A DNA stretch of 64,000 bases from NCBI GenBank assembly GCA_016870485.1, contig VGBM01000003.1:102016-166015 (forward strand), read 5' to 3'. Each line of letters opens with the position of its first letter. Positions within the stretch are counted from its first letter, which is position 1. Origin of the DNA: Actinomycetota bacterium. Lineage in GTDB: Bacteria; Actinomycetota; Thermoleophilia; Gaiellales; F1-60-MAGs149. The position numbers were made by a program, and so were the translations under genes. Below the pieces are notes generated by a model. That model saw nothing but the letters and a program-made list of their open reading frames with translations. It was not told the origin of the DNA and did no database searches. Below, in pieces: positions 19,040 through 27,377 of the stretch.

Positions 19040-19543
19040 CTAGGCGCCGAGGCGCTTCGCGAGCGCGGCGTCGATCCGCTCGGCGGTCCTGTCCTCGGAG
19101 AGGCGCAGCGCCTCGCCGACCTCGCGGGCGTACGCCTTGCGCACCCGGTCGAGCAGGGCGCGCTGGCCGTCGTTGAGCTTGCGCGCCTCCTGCGCGTCGA
19201 TCAGGGACGCCAGCACCTCGACCATGCCCTCGAGCTCACCCTCCGCGAAGCGGTCCTTGAGCAGGCGCCCGTCGCGGTTCCAGGGGATCGGCTCGTCGCG
19301 GTCGGATGCGAGGCGCTCGAGGGAGCGCTCGGCGGCGGCCTTTGTGGTGACGGGCCGCAGCCCGCGCTCGACGGCCCGCTCGAGCGGGACGGTGACGCTC
19401 ATCTTCGAGTCGAGCACGAACAGGTCGACGACCGTGACGCGCTTGCCGAGCATCTCGCGCTCGCCGATGCCCTCGACGCGCGCGAAGCCCTCCGGCCCGA
19501 ACACGACCGTCTTGCCCTTCTCGAACTGCGCCACCTTCGCCAT
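19040..19543 (-). CDS. carD: CarD-family RNA polymerase-binding regulator
   Basis: 167 residues. The N-terminal Tudor-like RNAP-interaction domain (FEKGKTVVFGPEGFARVEGI, then VDLFVLDSKMSVTVPL) binds the beta subunit. The C-terminal helical domain contains PIPWNRDGRLLKDRF, where the conserved Trp contacts the upstream edge of the transcription bubble. In mycobacteria CarD stabilises open complexes and is essential. The start ATG at 19543 follows AGGAG. The promoter region carries a perfect 7-3-7 inverted repeat, possibly for autoregulation. Confidence 0.95.
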   Translation of the reverse strand: MAKVAQFEKGKTVVFGPEGFARVEGIGEREMLGKRVTVVDLFVLDSKMSVTVPLERAVERGLRPVTTKAAAERSLERLASDRDEPIPWNRDGRLLKDRFAEGELEGMVEVLASLIDAQEARKLNDGQRALLDRVRKAYAREVGEALRLSEDRTAERIDAALAKRLGA

Positions 19544-19568
19544 GCTGCTCCTGATTGCCGGAGACCAC

Positions 19569-19574
19569 AGAATA
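19569..19574 (-). promoter_or_regulatory. -10 element of carD
   Basis: TATTCT on the minus strand, 25 bases upstream of the carD ATG. An AGGAG ribosome site lies between them, so carD has a short leader. Confidence 0.5.
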
Positions 19575-19582
19575 CGTCAGGA

Positions 19583-19599
19583 CGGCGGGTTTCCCGCCG
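19583..19599. repeat. Perfect 7-3-7 inverted repeat at carD promoter
   Basis: CGGCGGG-TTT-CCCGCCG. It starts nine bases upstream of the carD -10 element, where the -35 region should lie, so it could act as an operator. It also lies in the leader region of the divergent small membrane-protein gene. Confidence 0.5.
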
Positions 19600-19676
19600 G
19601 TCGCCGGCGGGCACTCCGCGCCCCCGGCGGCTCAGGTACGCTCCCGGCGGCACGTCCCACGACACGAGGTCGATCG

Positions 19677-19874
19677 ATGCTCCGCCGAGTCCTCCCGCTC
19701 ACGCTCTTCCTGCTCCTCCTGATCCCCGCCGCCGCGTTCGGCAGCGAGGCCGAGATGGAGGGGCACAAGGAGTACGTGACCGAGTTCTTCATCGGCATGA
19801 TCGTCCTGATCCTGCTCGTGTTCGCGCTGATCGCGGGCTTCGAGGCGCGCCGCGCGCGCCGCAACGCCGAGTAG
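19677..19874 (+). CDS. Small exported/membrane protein
   Basis: 65 residues. An N-terminal hydrophobic segment (RRVLPLTLFLLLLIPAAAFG) looks like a signal peptide with cleavage near residue 22. A short acidic/His linker (SEAEMEGHKEY) and one strong membrane helix (FFIGMIVLILLVFALIAGF) follow, ending in a basic tail (EARRARRNAE). I recognise no family. The topology is extracytoplasmic N-terminus with the basic tail inside. It is divergent from carD and three bases short of the convergent selB stop. Confidence 0.75.
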   Translation: MLRRVLPLTLFLLLLIPAAAFGSEAEMEGHKEYVTEFFIGMIVLILLVFALIAGFEARRARRNAE

Positions 19875-19877
19875 CGC

Positions 19878-21737
19878 CTACCCGGACGCCCCGCGCCGTA
19901 CGATCCGCTCGTCCCCTGTGCGGCGCGTGATCCGGTCCGCGTCCATGCGCTCGAGCAGGGCCTGCGCCACCCGCCGCGACGAGTCCGTGGCGTCCCGCAG
20001 CTCCGCGAGGGTGATCGCCGCGCCGTCCGCGCAGCGCTCCCGCACGATCGCCACCGCCCGCTCGTAGGCGGCGCGGTCGACGACGAGGCCGCCGGGCAGC
20101 CGCGCGATCGCGCGGTCGCGATCGAGCTGGGCGAGGACCGCCCAGGCGTCGTCGGCGGGCAGCGCGAGGGCCCCGGCGAGGTCGGCCTCGCGGTGCGTCG
20201 CGAAGGGCTCGGCGGCGAGCCGCTCCACGACGCCACGGGCCGCCTCGGGGACGGCGGCGGGCGCGGCGCCCGGCAGGCGCAGCCCGCCGCCCGCGCGCTC
20301 GACCCGGCCCTCGGCCACGAGCCGCTCGACGAGGGCGTCGCGCCACGGCGTCTCGCGCAGGAGCGCGCCGAGGGGCAGCGCCGGGTCGTGCGGGTGCGCC
20401 GCTCGGCGGGCGGACAGGCGCTCGGTGACGGCGGCCGCGATGGCCGCGTAGGCGGGGCCGCCGAGGCGCCAGTCACCGAGCGCGACGACCCCGGGGGCGG
20501 CGTCGAGGGCGGCGGCCGCCGCGTGAGGCTCGAGCAGTCCGCGGGCGACGAGGTCGTCCGAGCGCAGGGCGCCGCCGGCGAGCGCGGCGCGGGCGATCGC
20601 CACGGGGTCGTCCCCCGCGTAGAGGGCGAGGCGGGCCAGATCGGCCGCGGCGCCCGCGTGGCGCGGCGGGGCCGGGTCGAGGACGCGGCCACCGGCGACG
20701 GTGCCGGGCGGGGCGAGGCGGCGCAGCACGACGCGGTCGCCGCGCAGGGCCGCGAGCGGCGCGTCGAGGCGCAGCTGCGCGAGGCCGCGACCGCCGGCGG
20801 GCACGGCGCCGGCGTCGAGCACGACCGCGCGGGCGTGGGCGAGGGCGGTGCCGTGGAGGACCTCGACGTGCTCGCCGTGGGCGAGGCCCGCGTCGGGCAG
20901 GCAGGCGACCTCGACGTCGAGCCGGTAGGACGGGTCGGTCGGCGGCCCCGTCCACAGCACCGACCCCGGGGGGACGTTGTCGCGCTCGACGCCGACGAGG
21001 GCCGCCGCGACGCGGCTGCCCGCCGGCGCCTCCGCGACCGGGCCCCCGTGCACCTCGAGCGAGCGCACCCGCGCGGTCGCGCCGCCCGGGCGCGCCTCGA
21101 CGTGGTCGCCGACCTGCAGCGTGCCCGACCAGAGCGTGCCCGTCGCGACGGTGCCGATCCCCCGCAGCGCGAAGGCGCGGTCGACCGGCAGCCGCACGCG
21201 GCCCGTCGCGGCCCGGGGGGCGGTGCGCGCCGCCTGCTGGACGAGTGCCGCGACGAGCGCCTCGAGGCCCGTGCCCGCGGCGGCGGAGACGGGCACGACC
21301 GGGGCGTCGGCGAGGGGCGTGCCGGCGAGCGCCGCGCGCACGTCGGCGGCCACCTCCGCGAGGCGCGCGGGTTCGGCGAGGTCGGCCTTGGTGATGGCCA
21401 CGACGCCGTGCGCGACGCCGAGCAGGGCGAGGATCGCGAGGTGCTCCGTGGTCTGCGGCATCACGCCGTCGTCGGCGGCGACGCAGAGGAGCGCCAGGTC
21501 GATCCCGCTCGCCCCGCCGACCATGGTGCGCACGAAGCGCTCGTGGCCGGGGACGTCGACGACGCTGAGGCGCGACCCGTCGGGCAGTGCGAGCTCGGCG
21601 TAGCCGAGCACGATCGAGATCCCGCGCCGGCGCTCCTCCTCGAGGCGGTCCGTGTCGGTCCCCGTCAGCGCCCGCACGAGGCTGGTCTTGCCGTGGTCGA
21701 CGTGGCCGGCCGTGCCGAGCGTCAGCCGCGGCGTCAT
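19878..21737 (-). CDS. selB: Selenocysteine-specific elongation factor
   Basis: 619 residues. SelB delivers Sec-tRNA to UGA codons marked by a SECIS element. The GTPase domain has GHVDHGKT at 11-18, the switch II DVPGHE, and ITKADL for guanine. Domains II and III follow, then C-terminal winged-helix repeats (about 400-619) that bind the SECIS hairpin, seen in the repeated Leu-rich segments and in [20 protein letters not shown]. The Ala/Arg-rich bias comes from the high GC. The start ATG at 21737 overlaps the selA stop as ATGA, so translation is coupled. Confidence 0.94.
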   Translation of the reverse strand: MTPRLTLGTAGHVDHGKTSLVRALTGTDTDRLEEERRRGISIVLGYAELALPDGSRLSVVDVPGHERFVRTMVGGASGIDLALLCVAADDGVMPQTTEHLAILALLGVAHGVVAITKADLAEPARLAEVAADVRAALAGTPLADAPVVPVSAAAGTGLEALVAALVQQAARTAPRAATGRVRLPVDRAFALRGIGTVATGTLWSGTLQVGDHVEARPGGATARVRSLEVHGGPVAEAPAGSRVAAALVGVERDNVPPGSVLWTGPPTDPSYRLDVEVACLPDAGLAHGEHVEVLHGTALAHARAVVLDAGAVPAGGRGLAQLRLDAPLAALRGDRVVLRRLAPPGTVAGGRVLDPAPPRHAGAAADLARLALYAGDDPVAIARAALAGGALRSDDLVARGLLEPHAAAAALDAAPGVVALGDWRLGGPAYAAIAAAVTERLSARRAAHPHDPALPLGALLRETPWRDALVERLVAEGRVERAGGGLRLPGAAPAAVPEAARGVVERLAAEPFATHREADLAGALALPADDAWAVLAQLDRDRAIARLPGGLVVDRAAYERAVAIVRERCADGAAITLAELRDATDSSRRVAQALLERMDADRITRRTGDERIVRRGASG

Positions 21738-23077
21738 CGGCAGGCGGCGACCCGCTCGGCCACGACGTCGACCTCGGCGTCGTCGAGCAGGGTGCGGCAG
21801 TCGAGCAGGAGCATGCCGTCCTCGAGCCGGCCGAGCACGGCCGGCGCGCCCGTGCGCAGGGCGGCGTGCAGGGCGCCCGTCGGGTCGGGCAGGGCGCAGG
21901 CCCAGCTCGCGAGGTCGACGGCGGGCAGGGCGCCGCCGCCGATGCGCGCCGCGCACGCCATGGCCTCGCCTCCGGTCAGGGCGGCGAGCCGCTCCGCCCG
22001 CGCCCGCACGTCGGCCTCGGGCCGGGCGATCGTGCGCCGCACGGGCACCGCCGCGCGGGCCCGGGCGGGGTCGGCGTGGAGGCGCAGGGTGGCGGCCAGC
22101 GCGGCGACACCGAGCCGGTCGATGCGCAGGGCGCGCGCGAGGGGGTGGCACCCGACGGCCTCCACGAGGTCGGCGCGGCCCGCAATCAGGCCGGCCTGCG
22201 GGCCGCCGAGCAGCTTGTCGCCGGAGAACAGGACGAGGCCGGCGCCGGCCGCGATCGAGCCCGCCGCGTCCGGCTCGCCCGGGAGGTCGGGGTCGGGGTG
22301 GAGGAGCCCCGAGCCGACGTCGTCGACGACGGGGACGCCGCGTTCGCCGCCGAGGGCGGCCAGGTCGGCCACGCCGACCTCCTCGGTGAAGCCCACGATC
22401 CGGAAGTTCGAGGGGTGCGCGCGCAGGAGCAGCGCGGTGTCCGGGCCGATCGCCGCGGCGTAGTCCTCGAGGCGCGTGCGGTTCGTCGCGCCCACCTCCA
22501 CCAGGCGCGCCCCGGCCTGCTCCATGATCTCGGGCAGCCGGAAGCCGTCGCCGATCTCGATCAGCTGCCCGCGCGACACCACGACCTCCCGCCCCCGCGC
22601 GAGGGCGGCGAGCACCAGGACCAGCGCGCCCGCGCAGTTGTTGACCGCGAGGCCGGCCTCGGCGCCGACCAGCCGCGCGATCCGCGGCCCGAGGCGGGCC
22701 TGGCGCGAGCCGCGCTGGCCCGTCGCGAGGTCGAGCTCGAGGTCGGCGTAGCCGCCCGCCGTCGCGGCGACGGCCCGCACGGCCTCCGGGGCGAGCGGGG
22801 CGCGACCGAGGTTCGTGTGCACGACGACGCCCGTCGCGTTCACCACGCGCACGGGTCCTGGCGCGTCGAGCGCGAGGACGGCCGCGGCCACGAGCGCGGC
22901 TTCGGCGTCCCGGTCGGCGGCGGGCGCGGCGCCGTCGAGGAGCGCGGCGCGGCGCGCAGCGAGGGCGTCGCGGGCGAGCGCCGCGGCGCCCGCGTGGCCG
23001 AGCTCGGCGACGAGCCCCGCGAGGGCGGGCTCGGCGAGCACGCGGTCGACGGCCGGCAGCTGGCGCAGGGCCTCCAT
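21734..23077 (-). CDS. selA: L-seryl-tRNA(Sec) selenium transferase
   Basis: 447-residue PLP enzyme that converts Ser-tRNA(Sec) to Sec-tRNA(Sec) with selenophosphate. The PLP lysine is Lys288 in [12 protein letters not shown]. The N-terminal tRNA-binding region ([17 protein letters not shown]) and [17 protein letters not shown], the family signature, are present. The ATG at 23077 has TACTAT seven bases upstream and no ribosome site, so it is probably leaderless. Together with selB it shows that the organism makes selenoproteins; selC and selD are not in this window. Confidence 0.95.
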   Translation of the reverse strand: MEALRQLPAVDRVLAEPALAGLVAELGHAGAAALARDALAARRAALLDGAAPAADRDAEAALVAAAVLALDAPGPVRVVNATGVVVHTNLGRAPLAPEAVRAVAATAGGYADLELDLATGQRGSRQARLGPRIARLVGAEAGLAVNNCAGALVLVLAALARGREVVVSRGQLIEIGDGFRLPEIMEQAGARLVEVGATNRTRLEDYAAAIGPDTALLLRAHPSNFRIVGFTEEVGVADLAALGGERGVPVVDDVGSGLLHPDPDLPGEPDAAGSIAAGAGLVLFSGDKLLGGPQAGLIAGRADLVEAVGCHPLARALRIDRLGVAALAATLRLHADPARARAAVPVRRTIARPEADVRARAERLAALTGGEAMACAARIGGGALPAVDLASWACALPDPTGALHAALRTGAPAVLGRLEDGMLLLDCRTLLDDAEVDVVAERVAACR

Positions 23078-23084
23078 GGGCCGG

Positions 23085-23090
23085 ATAGTA
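23085..23090 (-). promoter_or_regulatory. -10 element of selA-selB operon (leaderless)
   Basis: TACTAT on the minus strand, seven bases before the selA ATG. Confidence 0.55.
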
Positions 23091-23140
23091 GGGCCGCCCG
23101 GGCTGCGGCGGGTCCGCGGGGCGGGCCGGGGGCGGTCTGG

Positions 23141-23146
23141 TACGGT
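23141..23146 (+). promoter_or_regulatory. -10 element of GST gene
   Basis: TACGGT, 11 bases before the ATG at 23158. It gives a leader of only a few bases. Confidence 0.4.
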
Positions 23147-23157
23147 CTGCGCCGGCG

Positions 23158-23826
23158 ATGCTACGTCTGTTCCAAATCACCGGCTCGTCGTCCTTTGCGG
23201 CCCGCGCGGCCCTCGAGGAGGCCGGTGCCGACTACGACGTCGCCAACGTGCACCCGCGCCACCGCGACCGCGACCCGGCGTTCGCCGCCGCCAACCCGCT
23301 GCTGCGCGTCCCGACGCTCGTCGACGGCGACAGCGCGGTCTACGAGACGGGCGCCGTGCTCCTGCACATCGGCGACCGCTTCCCGGCGGCCGACCTCCTG
23401 CCGCCGATCGGCGACCCGCTGCGCCCTGCCGCGTACCGCTGGGTGACGTGGCTGGCGAACACGCTGCACCCGGCCTGGTGGCCGCTGATGATCCCGCAGT
23501 TCATGAGCACCGACGAGTCGGCCGCCCCGGGCATCCGGGAGCGTGGCATCGTCAACATGGCCAAGCACGGCGACTACCTCGAGCGCGAGCTCGAGGGTCG
23601 CGAGTGGTGCCTCGGCGACCGCTTCTCCGTCGCCGACATCTACCTCTACATGCTGGTCGGCTGGCAGTCCTTCGTCGACGACGTCCTCGTCGGCGGCCCG
23701 AGCGTGCAGGGCCACTTCGCCCGCGTCGGCGAGCGCCCGGCGATCAGCCGGGCGCGCGAGCTCGACGACCTCACGCCCGACTTCCAGCGCAACCACCCCG
23801 AGCTGCGCGGCGGCGAGCCGATCTGA
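23158..23826 (+). CDS. Glutathione S-transferase-family protein
   Basis: 222 residues. The N-terminal thioredoxin-like domain (1 to about 78) has the expected cis-Pro in RVPTLVDGD and the Glu-Thr pair in AVYETGAVLLHI. The C-terminal all-helical domain contains WCLGDRFSVADIYLYMLVGW, the family's conserved N-capping box. The active-site segment is ITGSSSF, so Ser is the likely catalytic residue. Actinobacteria generally use mycothiol rather than glutathione, so the thiol cofactor may differ. No neighbour suggests a substrate. Confidence 0.9.
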   Translation: MLRLFQITGSSSFAARAALEEAGADYDVANVHPRHRDRDPAFAAANPLLRVPTLVDGDSAVYETGAVLLHIGDRFPAADLLPPIGDPLRPAAYRWVTWLANTLHPAWWPLMIPQFMSTDESAAPGIRERGIVNMAKHGDYLERELEGREWCLGDRFSVADIYLYMLVGWQSFVDDVLVGGPSVQGHFARVGERPAISRARELDDLTPDFQRNHPELRGGEPI

Positions 23827-23853
23827 GGTCGCGGCCGGCCCCGGGGCCGTGCC

Positions 23854-25059
23854 TCAGCCGAGGAGGACGCGGAGCTCGCGCGGGGCGCGGAACTCCCAGC
23901 CGCGCACCGGCGGCTCGTGACCCGGCACGAGGCGGATCGCCGGAAAGCGCTCCCACAGCGCCTGGACGGCCATCTGCACCTGCAGCCGGGAGAAGTGGTG
24001 GCCCACGCAGAAGTGCGTGCCGTGGCCGAAGGCGGCCTGCGGCGGGCCGCCCTCGCGCCGCAGGTCGAAGCGGTCGGCGTGGTCGCCCCAGACGCGCCGG
24101 TCGCGGTTCGCGCTGCCGAGCATCGCGCTGATGCCTGCGCCGCCCGGCACCGCGACGCCCTGCACCGCGGTGTCGGCGACGACGCGGCGGGTCTGGGTGC
24201 CGATCGGGGCGATCCAGCGCAGGCCCTCCTCCGTCGCCGGCCGGGCGAGGCTCGCCGGGTCGGCGGCGAACGCCGCGGCCTGGTCCGGGTCGCCGAGCAG
24301 CCCGAGCGCCACGCTGCCGGCCCCGTGCCCGGGCTCCTGCATGCCGCCGAGCAGGATCACCTTGAGGGTCGGCAGCACCTGCGCGACGCGCTCCTCGAAG
24401 GTCCCCTCGGCGCCCTGCAGCATCTGCGACACGGTGCTCGCGTCCGGGTCTGCGAAGCGCCGTCGCAACTCGGGGATCACGGCCTCGTCGACCTCGCGGC
24501 TCATCGCCTGCCCGATCGCGTCCCGGGCGGGGTCACCCTCGTAGTTGATGACCCCCTCGGCGAGGCCGTAGAACCAGCGCCGCAGGGTCGCGTCGTCGAA
24601 CGTCCCGAGGCCGAGCACGCTCGCCAGGCCGCGCACGCTGATGGGCTCGAAGTAGCCCTCCATCAGCTCCGCCACGGGGCCCGCCGCCGCGATCGCGTCG
24701 AGGTGGGCGGCGATGATCGGCTCGAGCAGCGGCGCGACGTAGCGCTCGACCGTCCGCGGCCGGAACGACGGGTCGAGCATGCGCCGCAGCCGGCGCTGCT
24801 CGGGGCCGTCCTCCGTCAGCACGTTCGGCTCGCCGAAGGTGCGGTCGATCGGCGACGGGATCGGCTTGGCCGCGAACCGCCCCGGGTCGGTCGCGACCTC
24901 CTCGGCCGCCTCCCACGAGCAGGCCCACCAGAGGTCGACGCACGGGACGAACGCGACGCCGCCACCGGCGCGGATCGCGGCGTACACCGGGTAGGGGTCG
25001 TCGTCGAGCTGCTCGACCGTGACCGCGGCGAGCAGGCGGTCGAGGTCGCCCGGGCTCAC
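23854..25059 (-). CDS. Cytochrome P450
   Basis: 401-residue soluble bacterial P450. The heme-thiolate motif is FGHGTHFCVGHHF with Cys351. The K-helix ExxR lies in EEGLRWIAPIG, and HADRFDLRR matches the meander. The I-helix reads LLGGMQEPGHGAG, with Glu242-Pro243 where most P450s have an acid-Thr pair. It starts with GTG at 25059, overlapping the moaX stop by three bases of a GTGA. Redox partners are not encoded nearby. The substrate is unknown; coupling to moaX is probably positional only. Confidence 0.93.
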   Translation of the reverse strand: MSPGDLDRLLAAVTVEQLDDDPYPVYAAIRAGGGVAFVPCVDLWWACSWEAAEEVATDPGRFAAKPIPSPIDRTFGEPNVLTEDGPEQRRLRRMLDPSFRPRTVERYVAPLLEPIIAAHLDAIAAAGPVAELMEGYFEPISVRGLASVLGLGTFDDATLRRWFYGLAEGVINYEGDPARDAIGQAMSREVDEAVIPELRRRFADPDASTVSQMLQGAEGTFEERVAQVLPTLKVILLGGMQEPGHGAGSVALGLLGDPDQAAAFAADPASLARPATEEGLRWIAPIGTQTRRVVADTAVQGVAVPGGAGISAMLGSANRDRRVWGDHADRFDLRREGGPPQAAFGHGTHFCVGHHFSRLQVQMAVQALWERFPAIRLVPGHEPPVRGWEFRAPRELRVLLG

Positions 25060-25715
25060 GACCCCTGACCCACCCAGACCGAGCCGTCCGCGTGGACCTC
25101 GCGCTTCCAGATCGGCACGGACGCCTTCAGCTGCTCGATGATCCACTGCGTGGCCGCGAGGGCCGCGGGGCGATGGGGGGCGGTCGATACGATCACCACG
25201 CTGGCCTCGCCGGGCAGCACGGTGCCGGTGCGGTGCGCGATCTCGACGGCTACGAGGCCGTGGTCGGCGGCGGCCTGCACCGCGATCCGGGTCAGCTCGT
25301 CGACGGCCATCTCCTCGTAGGCCTCGTACTCGAGCCGCAGCACGTCCTGCTCGCCGGTGCGGTTGCGGACGGTGCCCGTGAAGGCCGCCTGGGCGCCGGC
25401 GCGCGGGTCGTTGGCGCGGGCGTGGAGGTCGGCGATGTCGAGCGGGTCGGGGCTCAGGCGCACGCCGATCCGGGGCGCGTCCGCGCCGCCCGACACCGGC
25501 GGGATCAGGGCCACCTCGTCGCCGTCGGCCAGCGCGTGGTCGGGCTCGACGTAGGCGCGGTTGACGGCGTAGGCGATCCCGGGCGGGCGCTCGCCGAGGC
25601 CGAGCAGGTCCCAGACCGCCGCGACCGGCGCGCCCGCCGGGACCTCGACGCGCGTGCGGCCCGTGCCCGCGCGCTCGCGCAGGCCGGCGAAGAGGCGGAC
25701 GTCGACGGTGGCCAC
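25056..25715 (-). CDS. moaX: MoaD-MoaE fusion (molybdopterin synthase)
   Basis: 219 residues combining both subunits of molybdopterin synthase, which adds two sulfurs to cPMP to make molybdopterin. Residues 1-77 are the ubiquitin-like MoaD ([14 protein letters not shown], ending ALIPPVSGG with the Gly pair at 76-77). The rest is MoaE ([49 protein letters not shown]). In mycobacterial MoaX the fusion is cut after the Gly-Gly so that MoaD can be thiocarboxylated; the Gly pair here allows the same. GTG start at 25715 with TAGACT six bases upstream, so probably leaderless. Confidence 0.93.
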   Translation of the reverse strand: MATVDVRLFAGLRERAGTGRTRVEVPAGAPVAAVWDLLGLGERPPGIAYAVNRAYVEPDHALADGDEVALIPPVSGGADAPRIGVRLSPDPLDIADLHARANDPRAGAQAAFTGTVRNRTGEQDVLRLEYEAYEEMAVDELTRIAVQAAADHGLVAVEIAHRTGTVLPGEASVVIVSTAPHRPAALAATQWIIEQLKASVPIWKREVHADGSVWVGQGS

Positions 25716-25721
25716 GCGGGC

Positions 25722-25727
25722 AGTCTA
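25722..25727 (-). promoter_or_regulatory. -10 element of moaX (leaderless)
   Basis: TAGACT on the minus strand, six bases before the GTG at 25715. Confidence 0.55.
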
Positions 25728-25753
25728 CGGGCGTCCGGCGCGCCGGGTCCGGC

Positions 25754-25759
25754 TACGCT
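25754..25759 (+). promoter_or_regulatory. -10 element of mutase gene
   Basis: TACGCT, nine bases before the GTG at 25769. Leaderless or nearly so, and divergent from the moaX promoter 26 bases away. Confidence 0.45.
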
Positions 25760-25768
25760 GCCCGTCCC

Positions 25769-27328
25769 GTGAGCGACGAGACGACCACCGAGTCTGGCAT
25801 CCCCGTCCCGGCCGTCTGCGAGGGCCCCGGCGCGGACGCGGTCGGCCGGCCGGGCGCGTTCCCCTACACGCGCGGCGTGCGCGCCGACGGCTACCGCTCG
25901 CGGCCGTGGACGATGCGCCAGTACGCGGGCTTCGCGAGCGCGGAGGAGACGAACGAGCGCTTCCGGCTGCTGCTCGAGCGCGGCCAGACGGGCCTGTCGA
26001 CCGCCTTCGACCTGCCGACCCAGCTCGGTCTCGACTCGGACGACCCGCGCAGCCTCGGCGAGGTCGGCCGCACGGGCGTCGCGATCGACTCCGTCGAGGA
26101 CATGGAGCGGCTGTTCGCCGGGATCCCGCTGGCCGACGTCTCGACCTCGATGACGATCAACGCGCCCGCCTCCGTGCTGCTGCTCCTCTACGAGCTGGCC
26201 GGCGAGCGCCAGGGCGCCGCCGCCGAGGCCCTCAGCGGCACGATCCAGAACGACATCCTCAAGGAGTACGCGGCGCGCGGGAACTACATCTACCCGCCGC
26301 GGCCGTCGATGCGCCTGACGGTCGACACGATGCGCTACGCCAAGGAGCGGCTGCCGCGCTTCAACACGATCTCGATCTCGGGGTACCACATCCGCGAGGC
26401 GGGCTCGACCGCCGTGCAGGAGCTCGCCTTCACGCTCGCCAACGGCATCGCCTACGCGCAGGCCGCGGTCGACGCGGGCCTCGACGTCGACGCCTTCGCG
26501 CCGCGGCTGAGCTTCTTCTTCAACGCCCACAACGACGTCTTCCAGGAGGTCGCGAAGTTCCGGGCGGCACGGCGGATGTGGGCGCACGTGATGCGCGACC
26601 GCTTCGGCGCGCGGGACGAGCGCAGCCTGATCCTGCGCTTCCACGCGCAGACGGGCGGCTCGACCCTGACCGCGCAGCAGCCCGAGGTCAACCTGATCCG
26701 GGTCGCCCTGCAGGCCTTCTCGGCCACGGCCGGCGGCGCGCAGTCCCTGCACACGAACGGCTTCGACGAGGCGCTCGCCCTGCCGACCGAGCACGCCGCG
26801 ACGCTCGCCCTGCGCACGCAGCAGGTGCTGCTGCACGAGTCGGGCGTGCCCGCCACGGCCGACCCCTTCGGCGGCTCCTGGTACGTCGAGGACCTGACCG
26901 ACCAGCTCGAGGCCCGCGCGCTCGAGCTGATCGCCGAGATCGACCGCCTCGGCGGGGCGGTGGCCGCGATCGAGCAGGGCCACGTGCAGGACCAGATCGA
27001 GGAGTCCGCGTACCGCAGCCAGATGCGCCTCGAGCGCAGCGAGGACGTCGTCGTCGGCGTCAACCGCTACCGCTCCGACGAGGAGCCCGAGGTGCCGATC
27101 CACCGCCTCGACCCCGCGCTCGAGCGCGAGCAGGTCGCGCGCGTCCAGGCACTGCGCGCGGGCCGCGACGCGGGCGCCGTCGAGGCGGCGCTCGCCGAGG
27201 TGCACGCGGCGGCCGACCGGGACGGGGCGCCCCTGCTCGAGCCGATGCGCACGGCCCTCGCGGCGCACGCCACCGTCGGCGAGGTCTGCGGCGTCCTGCG
27301 CGCGGCGTGGGGCACGCACGACCGCTGA
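25769..27328 (+). CDS. Methylmalonyl-CoA mutase-family catalytic (large) subunit
   Basis: 519-residue TIM-barrel subunit of an acyl-CoA mutase, without the C-terminal B12-binding domain of full-length methylmalonyl-CoA mutase. Family segments are [64 protein letters not shown] and [11 protein letters not shown]. Tyr42 and Arg182 (PSMR) match the residues that bind the substrate carboxylate in methylmalonyl-CoA mutase and that differ in isobutyryl-CoA mutase, so methylmalonyl-CoA is the better guess. A separate small B12 subunit must be encoded elsewhere. It heads the propionyl-CoA carboxylase gene set. Confidence 0.9.
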   Translation: MSDETTTESGIPVPAVCEGPGADAVGRPGAFPYTRGVRADGYRSRPWTMRQYAGFASAEETNERFRLLLERGQTGLSTAFDLPTQLGLDSDDPRSLGEVGRTGVAIDSVEDMERLFAGIPLADVSTSMTINAPASVLLLLYELAGERQGAAAEALSGTIQNDILKEYAARGNYIYPPRPSMRLTVDTMRYAKERLPRFNTISISGYHIREAGSTAVQELAFTLANGIAYAQAAVDAGLDVDAFAPRLSFFFNAHNDVFQEVAKFRAARRMWAHVMRDRFGARDERSLILRFHAQTGGSTLTAQQPEVNLIRVALQAFSATAGGAQSLHTNGFDEALALPTEHAATLALRTQQVLLHESGVPATADPFGGSWYVEDLTDQLEARALELIAEIDRLGGAVAAIEQGHVQDQIEESAYRSQMRLERSEDVVVGVNRYRSDEEPEVPIHRLDPALEREQVARVQALRAGRDAGAVEAALAEVHAAADRDGAPLLEPMRTALAAHATVGEVCGVLRAAWGTHDR

Positions 27329-27341
27329 GCGCGCCCGTCGC

Positions 27342-27347
27342 TATCCT
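27342..27347 (+). promoter_or_regulatory. -10 element before carboxylase beta gene
   Basis: TATCCT, 30 bases before the GTG at 27378. A GGAGAG ribosome site follows, so the carboxylase genes may also have their own leadered promoter. Confidence 0.4.
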
Positions 27348-27377
27348 GCCCGGCGTCCCCGGCAGGAGAGAGCCCCC

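Noticed and set aside
20193..22463. Long plus-strand frame across selB and selA
   Set aside because: Antisense shadow of two clear genes with full catalytic motifs.
23078..23157. tRNA-Sec (selC) beside selA
   Set aside because: The short interval shows no cloverleaf, T-loop or UCA anticodon; it holds two promoters.
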